NCBI RefSeq assembly: GCF_012935325.2
Contig: NZ_JABBYG020000004.1
Coordinates: 124,001-188,000 of the forward strand
DNA: 64,000 bases
Direction of reading: 5' to 3'
DNA from: Paenibacillus sp. PL91
Lineage (GTDB): Bacteria > Bacillota > Bacilli > Paenibacillales > Paenibacillaceae
In this document: positions 24,199 to 33,274 of the stretch, piece after piece
Position numbering within the stretch: position 1 is the stretch's first letter
Layout of the letters: each line of letters starts with the position of its first letter
The notes under the pieces: generated by a model
The model's input: the letters and a program-made list of their open reading frames with translations, nothing else
What the model was told of the DNA's origin: nothing
Database searches by the model: none
Translations under genes and position numbers: made by a program

Positions 24199-26040
24199 AT
24201 GTGGAAAGTACACATTTATCCTCAAATCGAAGACAAGGGTGTCGATCGGATGAAGCGTTTTATAGCAAAGTTCGGAATTATAACGTTTGAGAGATTAACC
24301 TTAAAAAAGAGAATCATTCTAATTTTCGCTGCAAGCACGATCATCCCGTTCCTTTGTACCGCGCTCGTCTCTAATCATGCAATCACCTTAATTTTGAGCA
24401 AAAATTTAAATTCCGGTGTTCAAAGCAATTTGCATCAGGTCCAATTATCATTGGAGACGACCATTAGCAATTTGAATCATGTATCGCAGCAATTGGCCTA
24501 TCCGGGAAGCGTAGGTATGATGCTGGAGCAGTATTTATCCGCTACCCAGCAATACCAGAAAGCCGTCTTAATTGAGGATATTCAAACGGAGTTAAATCTG
24601 ATTACGTTCACGAATCCATCCACAAATCTAGTGATGTACTATTTTAAGAATGAAGAGAGCTATAGCTACATGTTTCAAAACAATGCGATAAGAGAGGATT
24701 TCTCATTAAGCAAGCTGCCTATGCTTGCCTCCTATTACGGCATCACCTATTACGGCCCGCATATTAGCAACAGCTTGTATAATAATGAATTCGTGCTCTC
24801 CGCGCTGCGGCGGGTCAATGTGCCTGGCCGTGAAGGTATTTACGTATATATTGAATCAGGCTTTAAACTGACTCAAAGTATTCTTGAGAGCGATCGAATC
24901 GGCAAAAACTCGTTTCATCTCATTCTCGATAACGATGGGCGAATCGCCTACAGCGAGGCTGGCAGCATCTTTCCCCAGAACGGCTATTTTTCTCCGGACG
25001 GTAAACCGTCTGATCAAGCGGTTGACAGAGATTCCGGTCTGATGAACGGCTATTATTGGTTTAAGGGCACAAGCAATCAGGGATGGAGCGTTGTATCGCT
25101 TATTCCGAAAGAGGATTATAACCAGGAGAAAAACCGCTGGATCATGCAGATGATCTATTTGTTTGCCATATTTACGAGTATTGGTCTCCTTCTCGCTTGG
25201 CTGCTTTGGAAGATGGTTTATAAGCCCTTGAACCAGTTTAATATGGAGATGAAAAAAGTGATCAGCACACGCATTCAATCTCCAGAGGCTCGCACCACTA
25301 TCCCTGAATTCAACTATCTACTTAAGCAGTTCCATAATATGAAGAATCAAATTGCGAATTTGTTTCATGAGGTCGAGCAGAAGGAGAAACGAAGAGCTGA
25401 TCTCGAGGTGGAGAAGCTGCTTTACCAGATAAATCCTCATTTTCTTATGAATACGCTGGATACGGCCCATTGGCTGGCCGTAATGAACGGTCAGAAGGAA
25501 ATTGACCGCTTGGTGCTGTCCTTGAATAAGCTGCTTCACTATAACCTAGGCAAACTAGGCCAAAAATCTACAATAAGAGAAGAAATCGATTCGCTCAGGC
25601 AGTACCTCATTTTGCAGCAAATCCGTTATGACTTTGCTTTCGACGTGCGGATTGAAGTAGAGGACGATGTACTCGATGCAGCGGTGCCCCGCTTTATTTT
25701 GCAGCCGCTTGTGGAAAATTCACTGTACCATGGTCTGGATGACGAGGGCTACATTCAGGTAGACGTGAAGCAGAAAGATCATATCGAGATTACAATACAA
25801 GATAACGGAGCGGGGATTACGCAAGAGAAGATCGAAGAGCTGATGAGTGAGCAGAAAAATCCGCAGGAGAAGGTCGGTATGGGCATCGGTATGAGCTATG
25901 TCAAACGGATGCTTGAGTCCTATTATGAGGGCCATGCGAAGCTGGACATTGTAAGCGAAATTTCTAAAGGCACCACCATACGCCTTACATTACCTTTCAG
26001 GGAGGCGAGCCAAAATGATGAACGTGTTGGTCGTGGATGA
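24199..26040 (+). CDS. Sensor histidine kinase, YesM type
   Basis: 613 residues. First membrane helix near residues 35-55 (IILIFAASTIIPFLCTALV), extracytoplasmic sensor region to about 315, second helix (MIYLFAIFTSIGLLLAWLL), HAMP-like segment, phosphoacceptor motif INPHFLMNTLD and an ATPase domain (LVENSLYHG, DNGAGI, GMGIGMSYV). ATG 24199 has AAAGGG eight nt upstream; a second in-frame ATG at about 24250 would also retain all domains. It overlaps the response regulator gene by 26 nt and precedes a three-gene importer. Confidence 0.9.
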   Translation: MWKVHIYPQIEDKGVDRMKRFIAKFGIITFERLTLKKRIILIFAASTIIPFLCTALVSNHAITLILSKNLNSGVQSNLHQVQLSLETTISNLNHVSQQLAYPGSVGMMLEQYLSATQQYQKAVLIEDIQTELNLITFTNPSTNLVMYYFKNEESYSYMFQNNAIREDFSLSKLPMLASYYGITYYGPHISNSLYNNEFVLSALRRVNVPGREGIYVYIESGFKLTQSILESDRIGKNSFHLILDNDGRIAYSEAGSIFPQNGYFSPDGKPSDQAVDRDSGLMNGYYWFKGTSNQGWSVVSLIPKEDYNQEKNRWIMQMIYLFAIFTSIGLLLAWLLWKMVYKPLNQFNMEMKKVISTRIQSPEARTTIPEFNYLLKQFHNMKNQIANLFHEVEQKEKRRADLEVEKLLYQINPHFLMNTLDTAHWLAVMNGQKEIDRLVLSLNKLLHYNLGKLGQKSTIREEIDSLRQYLILQQIRYDFAFDVRIEVEDDVLDAAVPRFILQPLVENSLYHGLDDEGYIQVDVKQKDHIEITIQDNGAGITQEKIEELMSEQKNPQEKVGMGIGMSYVKRMLESYYEGHAKLDIVSEISKGTTIRLTLPFREASQNDERVGRG

Positions 26041-27442
26041 CGATAAACTGGTTAGAAAAGGGCTGATTTCTGCAATGCCATGGCATGATTTTGATTTGCA
26101 TGTTATTGGTGAAGCCAAAAATGGCGAGAAGGCGCTTGAATTTCTTGCAACTGCAGAGGTCGATTTGCTGCTGACCGATTTGGCGATGCCGATCATGTCC
26201 GGGCTTGAATTGATGAGAATCGTACGCAAGAAGTATCCGCATATTTTTATCGTCGTCTTAACCCTTCATCAAGATTTTGAATATATACAGGAGGCCTTGC
26301 GCCTTGGGGCGATTGACTATATTGCCAAGGTTCAGCTCGAGGAGGAGAACTTCGAGGAGGTGCTGGGGCGGATTTGCGGACGTATGGCCGAGGAGCAGGC
26401 GAAGCTGGAGGCACAGGAGAAAGAGCGAGGCAATGAAGCGCTGCGTTTGGATACAGGGTATGCGATGATTGCAGTCGCGTCCGAGGACAACGAGCGGCAA
26501 CGGCCAATCGTACCGATTCCGGTCAGTCAAGTGCTAGAACGCGAAATTATGCCCCATTTAAGATTGTGGCTACCGGTTAATGAACAGGATAATGCTGTAG
26601 TCGGAAAGGAATTAGCCGAGGCGGCGGAGCGTTCGGAGCTATGCCTTCTAGAGCTGAGCGGCTTGGAGGGACTGGCCATCCCAAAAGTAGAAAGACTGCT
26701 TATCGCTTATACTGCCTACGGTTTCTTTTATGACTATCGAGAGGATATCAAGGTTTATTCATTGTCCGTACATCACATAAAGGAGCTGCCGCCTGAGGTG
26801 GACAAAGAAGCCCTTTTATCCGTGCGGGAGAAAGGCTTGTCTTTGGAATGGGTTCACAAGCCAGCGCTGTATGAGCAGCTTGTCGGGCAATTGTATGAGC
26901 TGCAAATGCCTACTGGCCAGCTTGTGAGTGAATTAAACCAGTGGATCGTAGAGTGGAACCGGATATATCAGCCGGCAGCCTCAAGCAGTCTCGAACCACC
27001 GATATTAGCAGACGCTTGGGTACAGATTGAAGCTTGGCTTAGGAAGACACGTCAGCTCCTGCTCGAGGCATTAGGCAGACCTCTTTATTCGACGGAAGTA
27101 CAGGATTGTATCGTAAAGGCCGTTCAGCTCATTCATTCCGGGCTTGCTGAACGACTGAATGTGATAAACATTTGCCAGCAGGTTAACATGAGCCGGAGCT
27201 ATTTCAGCCAATGCTTTCGGGACATTATGGGCGCAACCTTCAATGATTATGTCAGACAGCTTCGCGTGGACAAGGCGAAGGAGTATTTGACGAAGACCAA
27301 TAAGACGATCTTTTGGATCGCCGAGCATACGGGCTACGCAGATGAGAAGTATTTCAGCCGGATTTTTCGCAAGCATACTGGACTGCTTCCAAGCGAGTTT
27401 CGGCAGCTTCGCCGCGAAGGTGAACAATCGTCCAAAACTTAG
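26015..27442 (+). CDS. AraC-type response regulator, YesN type
   Basis: 475 residues: receiver domain (NVLVVDDDKLVRKG, phospho-Asp in LLLTDLAMPIMSG, TLHQDFEYIQEAL), a long central linker (about 130-360) of unknown function, and a C-terminal AraC domain (INICQQVNMSRSYFSQCFRD, IAEHTGYADEKYFSRIFRK). The receiver has LTLHQDFEYI where most YesN have SGYDDF, and KVQLEEEN instead of KPV, so signalling details may differ. Overlaps the kinase gene; likely activates the importer at 27601-31180. Confidence 0.9.
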   Translation: MMNVLVVDDDKLVRKGLISAMPWHDFDLHVIGEAKNGEKALEFLATAEVDLLLTDLAMPIMSGLELMRIVRKKYPHIFIVVLTLHQDFEYIQEALRLGAIDYIAKVQLEEENFEEVLGRICGRMAEEQAKLEAQEKERGNEALRLDTGYAMIAVASEDNERQRPIVPIPVSQVLEREIMPHLRLWLPVNEQDNAVVGKELAEAAERSELCLLELSGLEGLAIPKVERLLIAYTAYGFFYDYREDIKVYSLSVHHIKELPPEVDKEALLSVREKGLSLEWVHKPALYEQLVGQLYELQMPTGQLVSELNQWIVEWNRIYQPAASSSLEPPILADAWVQIEAWLRKTRQLLLEALGRPLYSTEVQDCIVKAVQLIHSGLAERLNVINICQQVNMSRSYFSQCFRDIMGATFNDYVRQLRVDKAKEYLTKTNKTIFWIAEHTGYADEKYFSRIFRKHTGLLPSEFRQLRREGEQSSKT

Positions 27443-27514
27443 GGAGACAAATGTCCGATAGCCCGCAAAATCGTGGTTTATGCCGCGAAAATGAAAGCAT
27501 TGCCCCACCTTATT

Positions 27515-27549
27515 ATGAGACCGTACTCTAACCATGAGAACGGTCTCAT
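27515..27549 (+). terminator. Stem-loop between regulator and importer genes
   Basis: ATGAGACCGT and ACGGTCTCAT form a perfect 10-bp stem about 75 nt after the regulator stop. There is no T-tract, so it may end transcription weakly or act as a regulatory palindrome for the importer promoter. Confidence 0.45.
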
Positions 27550-27600
27550 TATGCTATTGTAAGAGTAAGAAAAACATCAACGCGAAAGAAGGGGTGCAAG

Positions 27601-29310
27601 ATGAACAAAAAAAACCAAGGCAAAGTGCTACTGCTTATGATTATGCTGCTTGTGATCAGCGCTTGCAGCAATGCAAACAATTCCCCCCAAAATACAGGGA
27701 CGAATGCGCCGAGCAATGCGGAAGCTCCTCAGGACCCGTTTGGCAAATACGCAGAACCGATTAAAATCAGTATCGGCATGGAGATTGATCCCACGGACAA
27801 AAGCTTGCCTGCTGGAGATACGCCTCTAGACAATCAATACACGCGCAACATCAAGGAAAACCTGAATATAGAGGTGGAGCACACCTTTACGGCATCAGGT
27901 GCTAACATGCCCCAAAAAATTAGTTTGGCTATTGCCAGTAACGACCTGCCGGACGCGATGGTTGTAGGACCAATCGAACTGCGGCAAATGGTTGAGGCTG
28001 ATCAATTGGCTGATTTGACAGACGTATACAAAAACTATGCGTCCCCTACGATTAAGGAAATTATTGAAGGCACAGGCGGCGCCGCGCTGAAAACGGTTAC
28101 GTTTGACGGGAAAATTATGGCCATCCCGGGTGTCCAGCTGAAAGCAGACGGCATCCATACGATGTGGATTCGTCAAGATTGGCTGGATAAGCTGGGCCTT
28201 GAGCCTCCAAAAACCATAGAGGATTTGGAGAAGGTTGCAAAAGCCTTCGTCGAGCAGGATCCGGATGGGAACGGCAAGGCAGATACCATCGGTATTTCCG
28301 GTCCGCAGAGCGGCGACGGCAAGATGTATGCGAACTTCCTGGAATCGAAAAATAATTTGTACGGCTTTGACGCTATTTTCTCCGCCTTCGACGCGTACCC
28401 GGGCTTTTGGGTTAATGGAGCTGACGGCAAGCCTGCATATGGCTCTACTCTACCGGAAACAAAAGAGGCGCTTGTTAAGCTGCGCGAAATGTACGCAGCA
28501 GGTCTTATCGATCCGGAAATGGCCGTGCGCAAGGAGTCGAAAGAGCCGGTTGTAAGCGGCAAGTCCGGCATGTTCTTTGCACCATGGTGGATGGGTTACG
28601 GGCCGGTATCCGATGCCGTCCAGAACGATCCGAAAGCAAACTGGCAGTCCTATGCGCTGCCGCTGAACAAGGACGGCAAGTTCAGACCGCATATCGGTAC
28701 GCCTTCCAGTGATTTTGTTGTCGTCCGCAAGGGTTATGAGCATCCCGAAGCACCTATGAAAATGTTGAACAATCTATTCAAAAATGAAGCGGAAGCGACC
28801 TTTGATCCAAGCAAAGGCGGGCCTGGCTTTTATCCGCTCCGCCTAGTATACGCGCCTTCTGACGAAACGGAATATACAGTTAAAGCGATACGCGAGGTGC
28901 TGGCTGGCACAAAAAAACCTGAGGATTACGCAGCCGACGTAAGCTACAAGCTGCTTGCATCCGATTTGAGAGATATTAAGAAAGTAAAGAACGAGCCTTA
29001 CGATCAAATGGGCATTGAAACATGGAATCCAAGCGCGGATATGGGCATTTGGACACGGGCTTACTCGATAATGGTAGGCGGTACTCCGCTTGTCGATACG
29101 AGCATGGAGGATGTTCCGAGTTTAATTTACGAGCAAACGCCATTGATGGAGAGCCGATGGGTGAACCTGAAGAAGATGGAAGATGAAATGTTCTTGAAAA
29201 TCGTGATGGGGGTTGCTTCCGTAGATACCTTTGATACCTTTGTGGCTGACTGGAAGAAGCAAGGCGGAGATCAAATTACAATGGAAGTAACGGATATCGT
29301 TAACCCGTAG
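27601..29310 (+). CDS. Sugar ABC transporter substrate-binding lipoprotein, LplA type
   Basis: 569 residues: lipoprotein signal (GKVLLLMIMLLVISAC; Cys about residue 22), Asn/Ala-rich tether, then a large solute-binding fold of the LplA class (FGKYAEPIKISIG; ASNDLPDAMVVGPIE; YKNYASPTIKEII; MWIRQDWLDKLGLEPPKT; DPDGNGKADTIGISGP). The DPDGNGKAD segment resembles a calcium-binding loop. It is followed by a stem-loop and two permeases. The size and class suggest an oligosaccharide ligand; identity unknown. Confidence 0.9.
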   Translation: MNKKNQGKVLLLMIMLLVISACSNANNSPQNTGTNAPSNAEAPQDPFGKYAEPIKISIGMEIDPTDKSLPAGDTPLDNQYTRNIKENLNIEVEHTFTASGANMPQKISLAIASNDLPDAMVVGPIELRQMVEADQLADLTDVYKNYASPTIKEIIEGTGGAALKTVTFDGKIMAIPGVQLKADGIHTMWIRQDWLDKLGLEPPKTIEDLEKVAKAFVEQDPDGNGKADTIGISGPQSGDGKMYANFLESKNNLYGFDAIFSAFDAYPGFWVNGADGKPAYGSTLPETKEALVKLREMYAAGLIDPEMAVRKESKEPVVSGKSGMFFAPWWMGYGPVSDAVQNDPKANWQSYALPLNKDGKFRPHIGTPSSDFVVVRKGYEHPEAPMKMLNNLFKNEAEATFDPSKGGPGFYPLRLVYAPSDETEYTVKAIREVLAGTKKPEDYAADVSYKLLASDLRDIKKVKNEPYDQMGIETWNPSADMGIWTRAYSIMVGGTPLVDTSMEDVPSLIYEQTPLMESRWVNLKKMEDEMFLKIVMGVASVDTFDTFVADWKKQGGDQITMEVTDIVNP

Positions 29311-29319
29311 TTTAAAAAT

Positions 29320-29351
29320 GGCGGCGCCGACGCAATGTCGGTGCCTTGCCG
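29320..29351 (+). promoter_or_regulatory. Intercistronic stem-loop between binding protein and permease
   Basis: GCGCCGAC and GTCGGTGC pair around GCAAT, with further GGC/GCC pairing and no T-run. Such a structure typically protects or partially terminates the mRNA so that the binding protein is made in excess over the permeases. Confidence 0.55.
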
Positions 29352-29378
29352 CTTGAAATTATCGAAGGGAGAGATAGC

Positions 29379-30269
29379 ATGAAAACGAAAGGGTTTGCTA
29401 AGCATTATTACCTCATGCTGTTGCCAGGCTATCTTTGGCTACTGATTTTCAGCATCATTCCCATGTTTGGCATTATCATTGCATTCCAGCAGTTCAATCC
29501 GGGAAAAGGGATTTTCGGATCAGAAATTATTGGCCTTGAGCACTTTAGATATATGTTCGCGCTTAATGATACACGGGATGTGTTTGTTAATACGCTATAC
29601 ATTGCCGTCATGAAAATAATTGCGAATCTCATTGTGCCGCTTATGTTTGCGTTGATGCTCAACGAGCTGCGTCTAATGATTATGAAACGATGGGTTCAAA
29701 CGATCGTATATTTGCCGCATTTTTTGTCATGGGTTATTCTCGGCGGGATTGTCCTTGATTTATTTTCTTACAAAGGACCTATCAATCAAATTGCTGGTCT
29801 GTTTGGCATGGAGCCGGTCATCTTTTTTGCCAATGCGAGCTTGTTTCCTTATCTGGTAGTAGGCAGCGATGTATGGAAGGAGTTTGGCTTCAATACCATT
29901 ATTTATTTGGCTGCGTTAACAGGTATCAGTCCTGCATTGTATGAAGCGGCAGGCATAGACGGCGCCTCGCGGTTCCGCAGCTTGTGGCATATTACGCTGC
30001 CAGGCATTCGGACTACCGCAGTGCTTTTGACCGTTCTTAGCTTAGGAAATGTGCTGAATGCCGGCTTTGATCAAGTATTCAATCTATATAACCCGCTTGT
30101 TTACTCGACGGGGGATATCATTGATACCTGGGTGTACCGGACGGGCTTGCTGAATTTGCAATATGAGCTGGCAACAGCTGTCGGTTTACTAAAATCTTTG
30201 GTCGGCTTCATCTTAATTTCCGTGTCCTACTACTTGGCTTACAAGTTCATCAACTACCGCATATTCTAA
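29379..30269 (+). CDS. Sugar ABC transporter permease, LplB type
   Basis: About 296 residues with six membrane helices and EAA loop (LYEAAGIDGASRFRSLWHIT). The ATG at 29379 is preferred because AAGGGAG lies 7 nt upstream; the longer frame upstream has no ribosome binding site and would add a non-membrane extension. First permease of the third importer. Confidence 0.9.
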   Translation: MKTKGFAKHYYLMLLPGYLWLLIFSIIPMFGIIIAFQQFNPGKGIFGSEIIGLEHFRYMFALNDTRDVFVNTLYIAVMKIIANLIVPLMFALMLNELRLMIMKRWVQTIVYLPHFLSWVILGGIVLDLFSYKGPINQIAGLFGMEPVIFFANASLFPYLVVGSDVWKEFGFNTIIYLAALTGISPALYEAAGIDGASRFRSLWHITLPGIRTTAVLLTVLSLGNVLNAGFDQVFNLYNPLVYSTGDIIDTWVYRTGLLNLQYELATAVGLLKSLVGFILISVSYYLAYKFINYRIF

Positions 30270-30289
30270 CGAGCACAGGAGGTGACGGG

Positions 30290-31180
30290 ATGGTTCGCGA
30301 TACAACAATCCGTTCAAAAGCTTTCGATATTTTATTGATCATCATTTTGGCTCTTATTACTCTCACCTGTATTTTGCCATTATGGTATACGCTTGCGCTT
30401 TCACTAAGCTCAAATACGGCAGCTGCGGCGGGCAAAGTATGGCTGTGGCCGATTGATTTTAATTTCAATGCGTACAAGCAAATTTTACAAGATAGTCAAT
30501 TTTTCAACTCCTTCTGGATTTCGGCGAAACGCGTTTTTCTTGGGGCCGGCTTGAATTTAGTTGTGGTGGCCATGATGGCTTATCCGCTCTCCAGAAGCGT
30601 GCAGCAATTCAAGGGGCGTAATGTGCTTATGTGGACGCTTATATTCACTATGCTATTTAATGGCGGGCTCATACCGCTATATTTAACGATCAAAGAGCTG
30701 GGAATGCTTAACAGCTTATGGTCGATGGTTCTTGTCGGCGGTGCCCACACCATCGTGTTTAATGTCATTCTGACCGTTAACTTTTATCGGAATCTCCCAA
30801 AAGAAATGGATGAAGCGGCGCTCGTAGACGGAGCAGGGCCGTGGGATGCGCTAATTAAAATTTATATTCCGCTCGCTGTGCCTGTTCTAGCAACCGTGAC
30901 CTTGTTCAGCATTGTTTATCACTGGAATGAATTTTTGTACGGGCTGATCTTCATGACACGCGAGGAGTATTATCCGCTGCAAACGTATATTCAGCAGCTT
31001 GTCGTTTCCGTCGATCCGTCTACGATGACGGAGGATCAATATAAACGAATGTCTGAGCTGTCTAACCGGACATTGGATGCTGCTAAAATATTTATCGCCA
31101 TGCTTCCAGTTTTAGTTGTGTATCCGTTTCTGCAGCGGTTTTTCATTCATGGAATTACGTTAGGCTCCGTTAAAGAATAG
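30290..31180 (+). CDS. Sugar ABC transporter permease, LplC type
   Basis: 296 residues, six membrane helices, EAA loop (MDEAALVDGAGPWDALIKIY) and C-terminus RFFIHGITLGSVKE. Preceded by AGGAGGTGA and 20 nt behind the partner permease. Last gene of the importer operon, followed by two terminators. Confidence 0.9.
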   Translation: MVRDTTIRSKAFDILLIIILALITLTCILPLWYTLALSLSSNTAAAAGKVWLWPIDFNFNAYKQILQDSQFFNSFWISAKRVFLGAGLNLVVVAMMAYPLSRSVQQFKGRNVLMWTLIFTMLFNGGLIPLYLTIKELGMLNSLWSMVLVGGAHTIVFNVILTVNFYRNLPKEMDEAALVDGAGPWDALIKIYIPLAVPVLATVTLFSIVYHWNEFLYGLIFMTREEYYPLQTYIQQLVVSVDPSTMTEDQYKRMSELSNRTLDAAKIFIAMLPVLVVYPFLQRFFIHGITLGSVKE

Positions 31181-31228
31181 CTGATAGCAGAGCTGGGACA
31201 CAGCCATATGCTGCTATATATTATAGAA

Positions 31229-31285
31229 GGCTGATGGTCTGTTTCCGCAATTTGCGGACGCAATCATCAGTCTTTTATTAATGCA
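31229..31285 (+). terminator. Intrinsic terminator after the third importer
   Basis: CTGATGGT...CCGCAA and TTGCGG...ATCATCAG form a long imperfect stem followed by TCTTTTATT. Confidence 0.7.
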
Positions 31286-31317
31286 AAACAAACTGTAATG
31301 CGTGGTTAATTAACACC

Positions 31318-31352
31318 GGCAGCATGTACACATGGCTGCTTCTTTTTTTATT
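31318..31352 (+). terminator. Second intrinsic terminator
   Basis: GGCAGCATGT and ACATGGCTGC form a stem-loop followed by TTCTTTTTTTATTT. Confidence 0.7.
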
Positions 31353-31423
31353 TAGGTGTGGGCATACTCTCTCTTTGCCATACCGAAATTACTCAATAAA
31401 AGATCTTGCTTCACCTTTTATTA

Positions 31424-31447
31424 CACTACTGTTATATTATAGTGGTG
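31424..31447 (+). promoter_or_regulatory. Candidate PadR operator overlapping the promoter
   Basis: CACTAC at the left and GTGGTG at the right bound an imperfect 24-bp palindrome centred on TATATTATA, which can also serve as the -10 region. The site is about 35 nt upstream of the PadR start, suggesting autorepression. Confidence 0.45.
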
Positions 31448-31480
31448 AAATATAACTGTGGGATTGAAAGGATGGTGCTT

Positions 31481-32038
31481 GTGAAACAGCTTTCCAGCGT
31501 GGAATTGGTGTTGCTACAAATCATCGCGGAGTCTAAACAAACGTCTGGGTATGAAATTAATAAGCTGATAGAGCAAAGAGGTTTTAGGGAATGGGCTAAA
31601 ATTGGCACTACTTCCATCTACGCCGGCTTGCAGAAGCTGAATGAGAAGCGCTTGATTCAATCAGACACCCCAACCGATAAATTAGGTAAAGGTCCGTTGC
31701 CAGTCAAATTTACGATAACGGAAATCGGAAAACAAGTGCTGCGCACTGAAATCATCGATTGTTTATCCTCCACACGGGAAAGAGACAACCGCTTCGATCT
31801 CGGAATTGCAGCCTTACCTTTAATTCAAAAAGAGGAGGCTGTGGAAGCGTTAAAGAAACGGTATGAATTTTTGCGAGAAGCGTCACTGAATATCAGGGAG
31901 AAATATGAAGTTCAAGGAGGAGAGCAGTTGCCGCTGCACGTTTGGGCTTTGTTTTTCCACCCTTTAAATCTCATTGAAACAGAACTGCAATTTATCGCTC
32001 AGTTGATAAGCAAGTTGGAAGGAGGAGCGACTCGATGA
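31481..32038 (+). CDS. PadR family transcriptional regulator
   Basis: About 185 residues: an N-terminal winged helix of the PadR family (LVLLQIIAESKQTSGYEINK, WAKIGTTSIYAGLQKLNEKR, then a wing with KFTITEIGKQVLR) and a C-terminal helical Vir-like dimerisation segment. GTG 31481 is preferred, with AAAGGA eight nt upstream; the ATG at 31472 would overlap that site. The stop codon overlaps the start of the BtrH-like gene by 4 bases (ATGA), so the two are made together. The signal sensed is unknown. Confidence 0.83.
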   Translation: MKQLSSVELVLLQIIAESKQTSGYEINKLIEQRGFREWAKIGTTSIYAGLQKLNEKRLIQSDTPTDKLGKGPLPVKFTITEIGKQVLRTEIIDCLSSTRERDNRFDLGIAALPLIQKEEAVEALKKRYEFLREASLNIREKYEVQGGEQLPLHVWALFFHPLNLIETELQFIAQLISKLEGGATR

Positions 32039-33015
32039 TCATAGAAGATTTTATTCCGTTCGCGGGAGAGCATTGTGAGACGACGGCCATGGGCAACCTC
32101 CTTTCACATGCAGGCATTCATTTGTCTGAACCGATTTTGTTCGGGATCGGAGAAGGTTTGGGGTTTATCTACTGGGATATGAAAGGGATGGATTTTCCGT
32201 TTATCGGAGGCAGGACTAAACCGGATGAATTGACAGCCCGCATTGCGTCCCGTTTAAACCTGACCCTCACGATGCAGGAAACCGCCTCTGTTAAGAAAGC
32301 ATGGAGCAATATCAAAGTGAAAATTGATTGCGGTGTTCCCATAGGCCTAAAATTAGATTGCTATCACTTGGATTATTTTACTAACAAAATTCATTTTGCA
32401 GCACATTATGTCTCCATGTACGGATACGATGACGAATACGCTTATTTGACCGATACAACCCAGCAGGGTGGCGTAGTCAAAACACGCTTGGAGACATTGG
32501 CACTTGCTAGAAATGAAAAGGGATCCATGAGTTCTAAAAATCTCTCCTACACTATCGAAAAAATAAATGAACTCCCCCTGCTGGCTCCCGTCATTCGAGC
32601 GTCTATTTCAAGCAACGCCTATCATTATTTGAATCCGCCGATCCGCAATATTGGAATAAAAGGGATCGAAAAAATGAGCGCCGAAATACTCAAGTGGCCT
32701 TCCCGAAGCCAGAATATGGCCCATGATTTATGTTTGACAGCATTACTCATGGAAAAAGGGGGGACTGGTGGAGCGTTTTTTCGTAATTTTTACAGAGACT
32801 TTCTCAAGGAAAGCATGGAAATATGCGACGATTCAAAAATAGAGCGAGCCTACTTATCATTCAAGGAAATTGCTTTGCTATGGCATGAAGTTTCAACTTG
32901 TATAGACAAAGCGGGAAGAACAGGAAATATGGACGATCTAAAACAAGCTTCCGAATTATTGCTGCATATCGCTCGAAAAGAAAAAGAAGCGATGGAACTT
33001 TTATTGGAGCTTTAA
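32035..33015 (+). CDS. BtrH-like protein (BtrH_N, C39-peptidase-like fold, plus C-terminal DUF4872-type domain)
   Basis: 326 residues, cytoplasmic. The N-terminal domain has GEHCETTAMGNLL with a candidate active-site Cys at residue 15, and HYVSMYGYDDEYAYLTDT carrying the conserved His and acidic residues of the BtrH_N family. BtrH in butirosin biosynthesis transfers an acyl group from an acyl carrier protein to an aminoglycoside. The rest (about 190-326) is helical, as in the DUF4872 region of these proteins. AAGGAGGAG gives a strong ribosome binding site and the start overlaps the PadR stop. No carrier protein, NRPS or PKS gene is nearby, so the substrate and role are unknown; a self-protective or signalling acyltransferase or amidase is possible. 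Confidence 0.7.
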   Translation: MIIEDFIPFAGEHCETTAMGNLLSHAGIHLSEPILFGIGEGLGFIYWDMKGMDFPFIGGRTKPDELTARIASRLNLTLTMQETASVKKAWSNIKVKIDCGVPIGLKLDCYHLDYFTNKIHFAAHYVSMYGYDDEYAYLTDTTQQGGVVKTRLETLALARNEKGSMSSKNLSYTIEKINELPLLAPVIRASISSNAYHYLNPPIRNIGIKGIEKMSAEILKWPSRSQNMAHDLCLTALLMEKGGTGGAFFRNFYRDFLKESMEICDDSKIERAYLSFKEIALLWHEVSTCIDKAGRTGNMDDLKQASELLLHIARKEKEAMELLLEL

Positions 33016-33115
33016 AGCATATTTCGTTGCGGGGCGCATGTGGAAGTGACTGGGGCATGCCTAAAATTATCGAATAAATGATAAATCGGTGAGTCCGCCA
33101 TTGCTTAGTAAAACA

Positions 33116-33145
33116 GTCCGCGTAAATCGCGGGCTTATTTTATAT
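33116..33145 (+). terminator. Probable terminator after the BtrH-like gene
   Basis: CCGCG and CGCGG (extended by G-C) form a stem around TAAAT, followed by TTATTTTATATT. The AT-rich stretch to 33190 probably holds the GH43 promoter. Confidence 0.5.
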
Positions 33146-33187
33146 TAAATAAAGTATATAAATATATATTAATATTATTTATAATTT

Positions 33188-33201
33188 TTAAAGCGCTTAC
33201 A
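33188..33201 (+). promoter_or_regulatory. Cre-like site upstream of GH43
   Basis: TTAAAGCGCTTACA; its complement TGTAAGCGCTTTAA differs from the CcpA consensus TGWAANCGNTNWCA at one position. Located about 75 nt before the GH43 start in a very AT-rich promoter region. Confidence 0.6.
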
Positions 33202-33274
33202 TATGGTTGAGAAAGGAGCAGCCAGGTTGTTGTAGTTTATTTCATGTCGATCTAATAAAAGGAGATGACTTGTA

